Part shown: piece by piece, positions 61,952-64,000 of the stretch | Layout: every line of letters starts with the position of its first letter | How positions within the stretch are numbered: position 1 is the first letter of the stretch | Assembly: GCF_006483445.1 (NCBI RefSeq) | Contig: NZ_PPPT01000018.1 | Span: 27,864-91,863 of the forward strand | Direction: 5' to 3' | Source: Bradyrhizobium guangdongense | GTDB taxonomy: Bacteria; Pseudomonadota; Alphaproteobacteria; Rhizobiales; Xanthobacteraceae | DNA: 64,000 bases | Made by a program: the position numbers and the translations under genes | Notes under the pieces: generated by a model | Told to the model about the DNA's origin: nothing | Seen by the model: only the letters and a program-made list of their open reading frames with translations | The model's database searches: none

Positions 61952-62148
61952 CCGGACTGCACCGGCAGCCGGGTTGAGGATCGCGGCTTTTCGCGCCATC
62001 CGCCCAGATCATGGCATTGACCCTTGTCAAAAAACCAAAGCATTCTCGTGACATATCAGCCCGGACGCCATCAACTTGCCACGAACGTGCCCCTGAGATT
62101 TGATGGTTCCGACTGATTTAGTGCTTTGGCCGCGGGGAGAGCTTTGAC

Positions 62149-62742
62149 ATGACTGATTTTCGGCGCCTGACCGGTATCTTCATCGCCGCGCTCGGGCTCG
62201 TCCTGTCCACCTCGTACGCGTCGGCACAGCACGTCGACCGCGGCGACGAGCCCGGCCTGATCGCCGACGACGCCTATGAGCTCGATCCGGAATGGCAGAA
62301 GCAGGTGGTCTATTTCCGCACCACCGAAGCGCCCGGCACCATCATCGTCTCGACCGCTGAACGGCATCTGTACCTGGTGCAGCCCGGTGGACGCGCGATC
62401 CGCTACGGCATCGGGGTGGGGCGCGACGGCTTTCAGTGGCAGGGATTGGTGAACATCACCCAGAAGAAGGAATGGCCGGACTGGACGCCGCCGCCGGAGA
62501 TGATCCAGCGCCAGCCCTATCTGCCGCGCTTCATGGCCGGCGGCCCCGGCAACCCGCTGGGCGCCCGCGCCATGTATCTCGGCACCACCGTCTACCGCAT
62601 CCACGGCACCAACCGTCCCGATACGATCGGCACCAAGGTGTCGTCGGGCTGCTTCCGGCTCGTCAACCGCGACGTCGCCGATCTCTACGACCGCGTTCCG
62701 GTCGGGACCAAGGTGGTCATCCGGCAGAAGCCCGAAATCTGA
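62149..62742 (+). CDS. L,D-transpeptidase (YkuD fold), 197 aa
   Basis: A periplasmic cross-linking enzyme of peptidoglycan or its protein linker. Signal peptide (LTGIFIAALGLVLSTSYASA); catalytic core with IHGTNRPDTIG (His152) and SSGCFRLVN (Cys168), preceded by ERHLYLV. ATG 62149. The remainder of the 197-residue length is just the YkuD domain with no peptidoglycan-binding add-on. Confidence 0.92.
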   Translation: MTDFRRLTGIFIAALGLVLSTSYASAQHVDRGDEPGLIADDAYELDPEWQKQVVYFRTTEAPGTIIVSTAERHLYLVQPGGRAIRYGIGVGRDGFQWQGLVNITQKKEWPDWTPPPEMIQRQPYLPRFMAGGPGNPLGARAMYLGTTVYRIHGTNRPDTIGTKVSSGCFRLVNRDVADLYDRVPVGTKVVIRQKPEI

Positions 62743-62756
62743 GAGTCATGGTTCGG

Positions 62757-62802
62757 GCATGATCCTTCCGGAAGCCTGCTTCGCATGCTTCCGGGTCATG
62801 CT
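62757..62802. repeat. Palindromic repeat, 'gcatgatc' family, copy 3
   Basis: gcatgatccttccggaagc and gcttccgggtcatgct form a near-perfect hairpin. Lies 15 bp after the L,D-transpeptidase stop. Confidence 0.85.
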
Positions 62803-62850
62803 CCCTGCCTCGCCTAGCTTCCTCTTCCCGAATTTTTTCGAGAGATACAC

Positions 62851-63891
62851 ATGATGCGCACATTTCGTGGCGGCCTGCTGATCGGGCTTGCAGTCGCCGT
62901 TCTGGTCGGCGCCCTCGCGGTGATTTACGAGTTCTACGACACCCGCACCCTGAAGCGCACCGTCCGCCGCGGCGAGGTGCTGTGCGGCGTCAACAAGGGA
63001 CTGCCGGGCTTCTCGATCCCCGACGACAAGGGCAACTGGACCGGCTTTGACGTCGACTTCTGCCGCGCGGTGGCGGCGGCGATCTTCAACGATCCCAACA
63101 AGGCCAAATTCGTGCCGCTCGACGCCAGCGAGCGCTTCAAGGAATTGCAGAGCCGCAAGGTCGACATCCTCTCCCGCAACTCCACCTGGAGCATGGCGCG
63201 TGAGCTCGACTATGACCTCTATTTCCCCGCGGTCGCCTATTACGACGGCGCAGGCTTCATGCTGCCGCGTTCGCGCAACAAGGAGACCTCGCTCGACCTG
63301 ACCGGCAGCAAGGTCTGCGTGCAGGCCGGCACCACGACGCTGCTCAACGTCGCCGACTACTTCAAGGCCAACAACATGAAGTACGAGGAAGTAAAGTTCG
63401 ACAAGCTGGACGACGTGGTGAAGGCCTACGACACAGGCAAGTGCGACACGCTTTCCGCCGACGTCTCCCAGCTCTACGCGCTGCGGCTGAACCTCTCAAA
63501 GCCCGGCGACCACATGATCCTGCCGGACATGATCTCCAAGGAGCCGCTCGCACCCGTCGTGCGCCAGCGCGACGACGACTGGATGATGATCGTGAAGTGG
63601 ACGCTCTACGCGATGATCAACGCCGAAGAGCTCGGCGTCTCCTCGGAGAACATCGACGAGGCCCTGAAGTCGAAGAAGCCGGAAGTGATGCGACTGGTCG
63701 GCACCGAGGGCAATTACGGCGAGCAGCTCGGCCTCACCAAGGACTGGGTCGTCCGCATCATCCGCCACGTCGGCAATTACGGCGAGATGTACGACCGCAA
63801 TATCGGCGAAAAGTCCAAGCTGAAGATCCCGCGCGGCATGAACCAGCTCTGGAACGCGGGTGGCGTGCAGTACGCACCGCCGATGCGGTGA
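62851..63891 (+). CDS. aapJ: AapJ-like amino-acid ABC substrate-binding protein, membrane-anchored form, 346 aa
   Basis: Family 3 solute-binding protein (GEVLCGVNKGLPGFS, WTGFDVDFCRAVAAAIF, VDILSRNSTWSMARE, KVCVQAGTTTLLNVADY), closest to AapJ of the general amino-acid transporter. The N-terminal hydrophobic stretch (LLIGLAVAVLVGALAVIYEF) has no clear Ala-x-Ala cleavage site, so the protein may remain tethered to the membrane. ATG at 62851 (or 62854). The permease genes would lie beyond the right end. Confidence 0.88.
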   Translation: MMRTFRGGLLIGLAVAVLVGALAVIYEFYDTRTLKRTVRRGEVLCGVNKGLPGFSIPDDKGNWTGFDVDFCRAVAAAIFNDPNKAKFVPLDASERFKELQSRKVDILSRNSTWSMARELDYDLYFPAVAYYDGAGFMLPRSRNKETSLDLTGSKVCVQAGTTTLLNVADYFKANNMKYEEVKFDKLDDVVKAYDTGKCDTLSADVSQLYALRLNLSKPGDHMILPDMISKEPLAPVVRQRDDDWMMIVKWTLYAMINAEELGVSSENIDEALKSKKPEVMRLVGTEGNYGEQLGLTKDWVVRIIRHVGNYGEMYDRNIGEKSKLKIPRGMNQLWNAGGVQYAPPMR

Positions 63892-63935
63892 CGGTGACCC
63901 GACGCCGCATCGCGAGGGCGCACCACACTCACGAT

Positions 63936-64000
63936 CGTCATGCCCGGGCTTGTCCCGGGTATCCACGTTTTTGAGGCAGCCTAAGACGTGGATGGCCGGG
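63936..64000. repeat. Palindromic repeat, 'catggccggg' family, truncated by the window edge
   Basis: cgtcatgcccgggcttgtcc hairpin followed by cgtggatggccggg at the edge; same family as 12753 and 16907. Confidence 0.85.

Noticed and set aside
1..64000. tRNA, rRNA, phage or insertion-sequence genes
   Set aside because: No cloverleaf with CCA, no integrase, transposase or rRNA-like segment was found on reading both strands; small non-coding RNAs cannot be excluded by eye.

Overview
The window looks like chromosomal DNA of a Bradyrhizobium-type alphaproteobacterium. The base composition is high in G+C with strong third-position GC. The gene families are typical of that group: many solute-binding proteins, a split DEXH helicase/PdeM pair, a PodJ-like Sel1 protein and an AapJ-like binding protein. 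Intergenic gaps are packed with several families of short palindromic repeats. No tRNA, rRNA, CRISPR array, phage or insertion sequence is visible. The species assignment is inference.

Layout. 1-5.2 kb: end of tldD, a signal peptidase I, a nucleotidyltransferase-like protein, a PAN-domain secreted protein and gshA. 4.7-12.7 kb: a MarR regulator divergent from a beta-class GST with palindromic operators between them, then a fatty-acid beta-oxidation operon (NTF2-like protein, acyl-CoA dehydrogenase, thiolase, FadJ-type enzyme) divergent from a PadR regulator with a large dyad between them. 13-18.9 kb: a 1168-residue PodJ-like protein, a GIY-YIG nuclease set between palindromic repeats, and a TauE/TIGR02186 pair. 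19-25 kb: a SsuABC/TauABC-type importer operon with its own GntR regulator and a frameshifted binding protein, divergent from a fumarylacetoacetate hydrolase and a cyclase; together these look like a catabolic unit for an unidentified carboxylate. 25-34.9 kb: MBL hydrolase, EamA exporter with LysR regulator, Lhr-type helicase with PdeM, an amino-acid-type binding protein, NDH-2 and a slipin. 35-39.5 kb: a hydroxycinnamate ester module (tannase/feruloyl esterase, feruloyl-CoA synthase, MarR regulator).

39.7-49.8 kb holds the most interesting metabolic locus. Allophanate hydrolase (AtzF-like) converges on an eight-gene operon encoding a complete oligopeptide-type ABC importer, an AtzG-like small subunit, an AtzE-like amidase, an AtzH/HpxZ-like protein and a GntR regulator. 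It reads as an import-and-degrade pathway for a ureido or carboxybiuret-like nitrogen compound, with no cyanuric acid hydrolase in view.

50-58.3 kb: a phosphotransferase with an altered Brenner loop follows an orphan UgpB-like binding protein. Divergent from them, and separated by three 12-bp direct repeats, is a chain of TRAP-type binding protein, membrane histidine kinase, receiver/DUF3369/kinase protein and OmpR-type regulator. No transporter permease is present, so the binding protein probably serves as a sensor. 58.4-64 kb: an ECF-type sigma factor without a visible anti-sigma factor, a CcdA/thioredoxin pair, a membrane protein of unknown function, an L,D-transpeptidase and an AapJ-like binding protein with an N-terminal membrane anchor.
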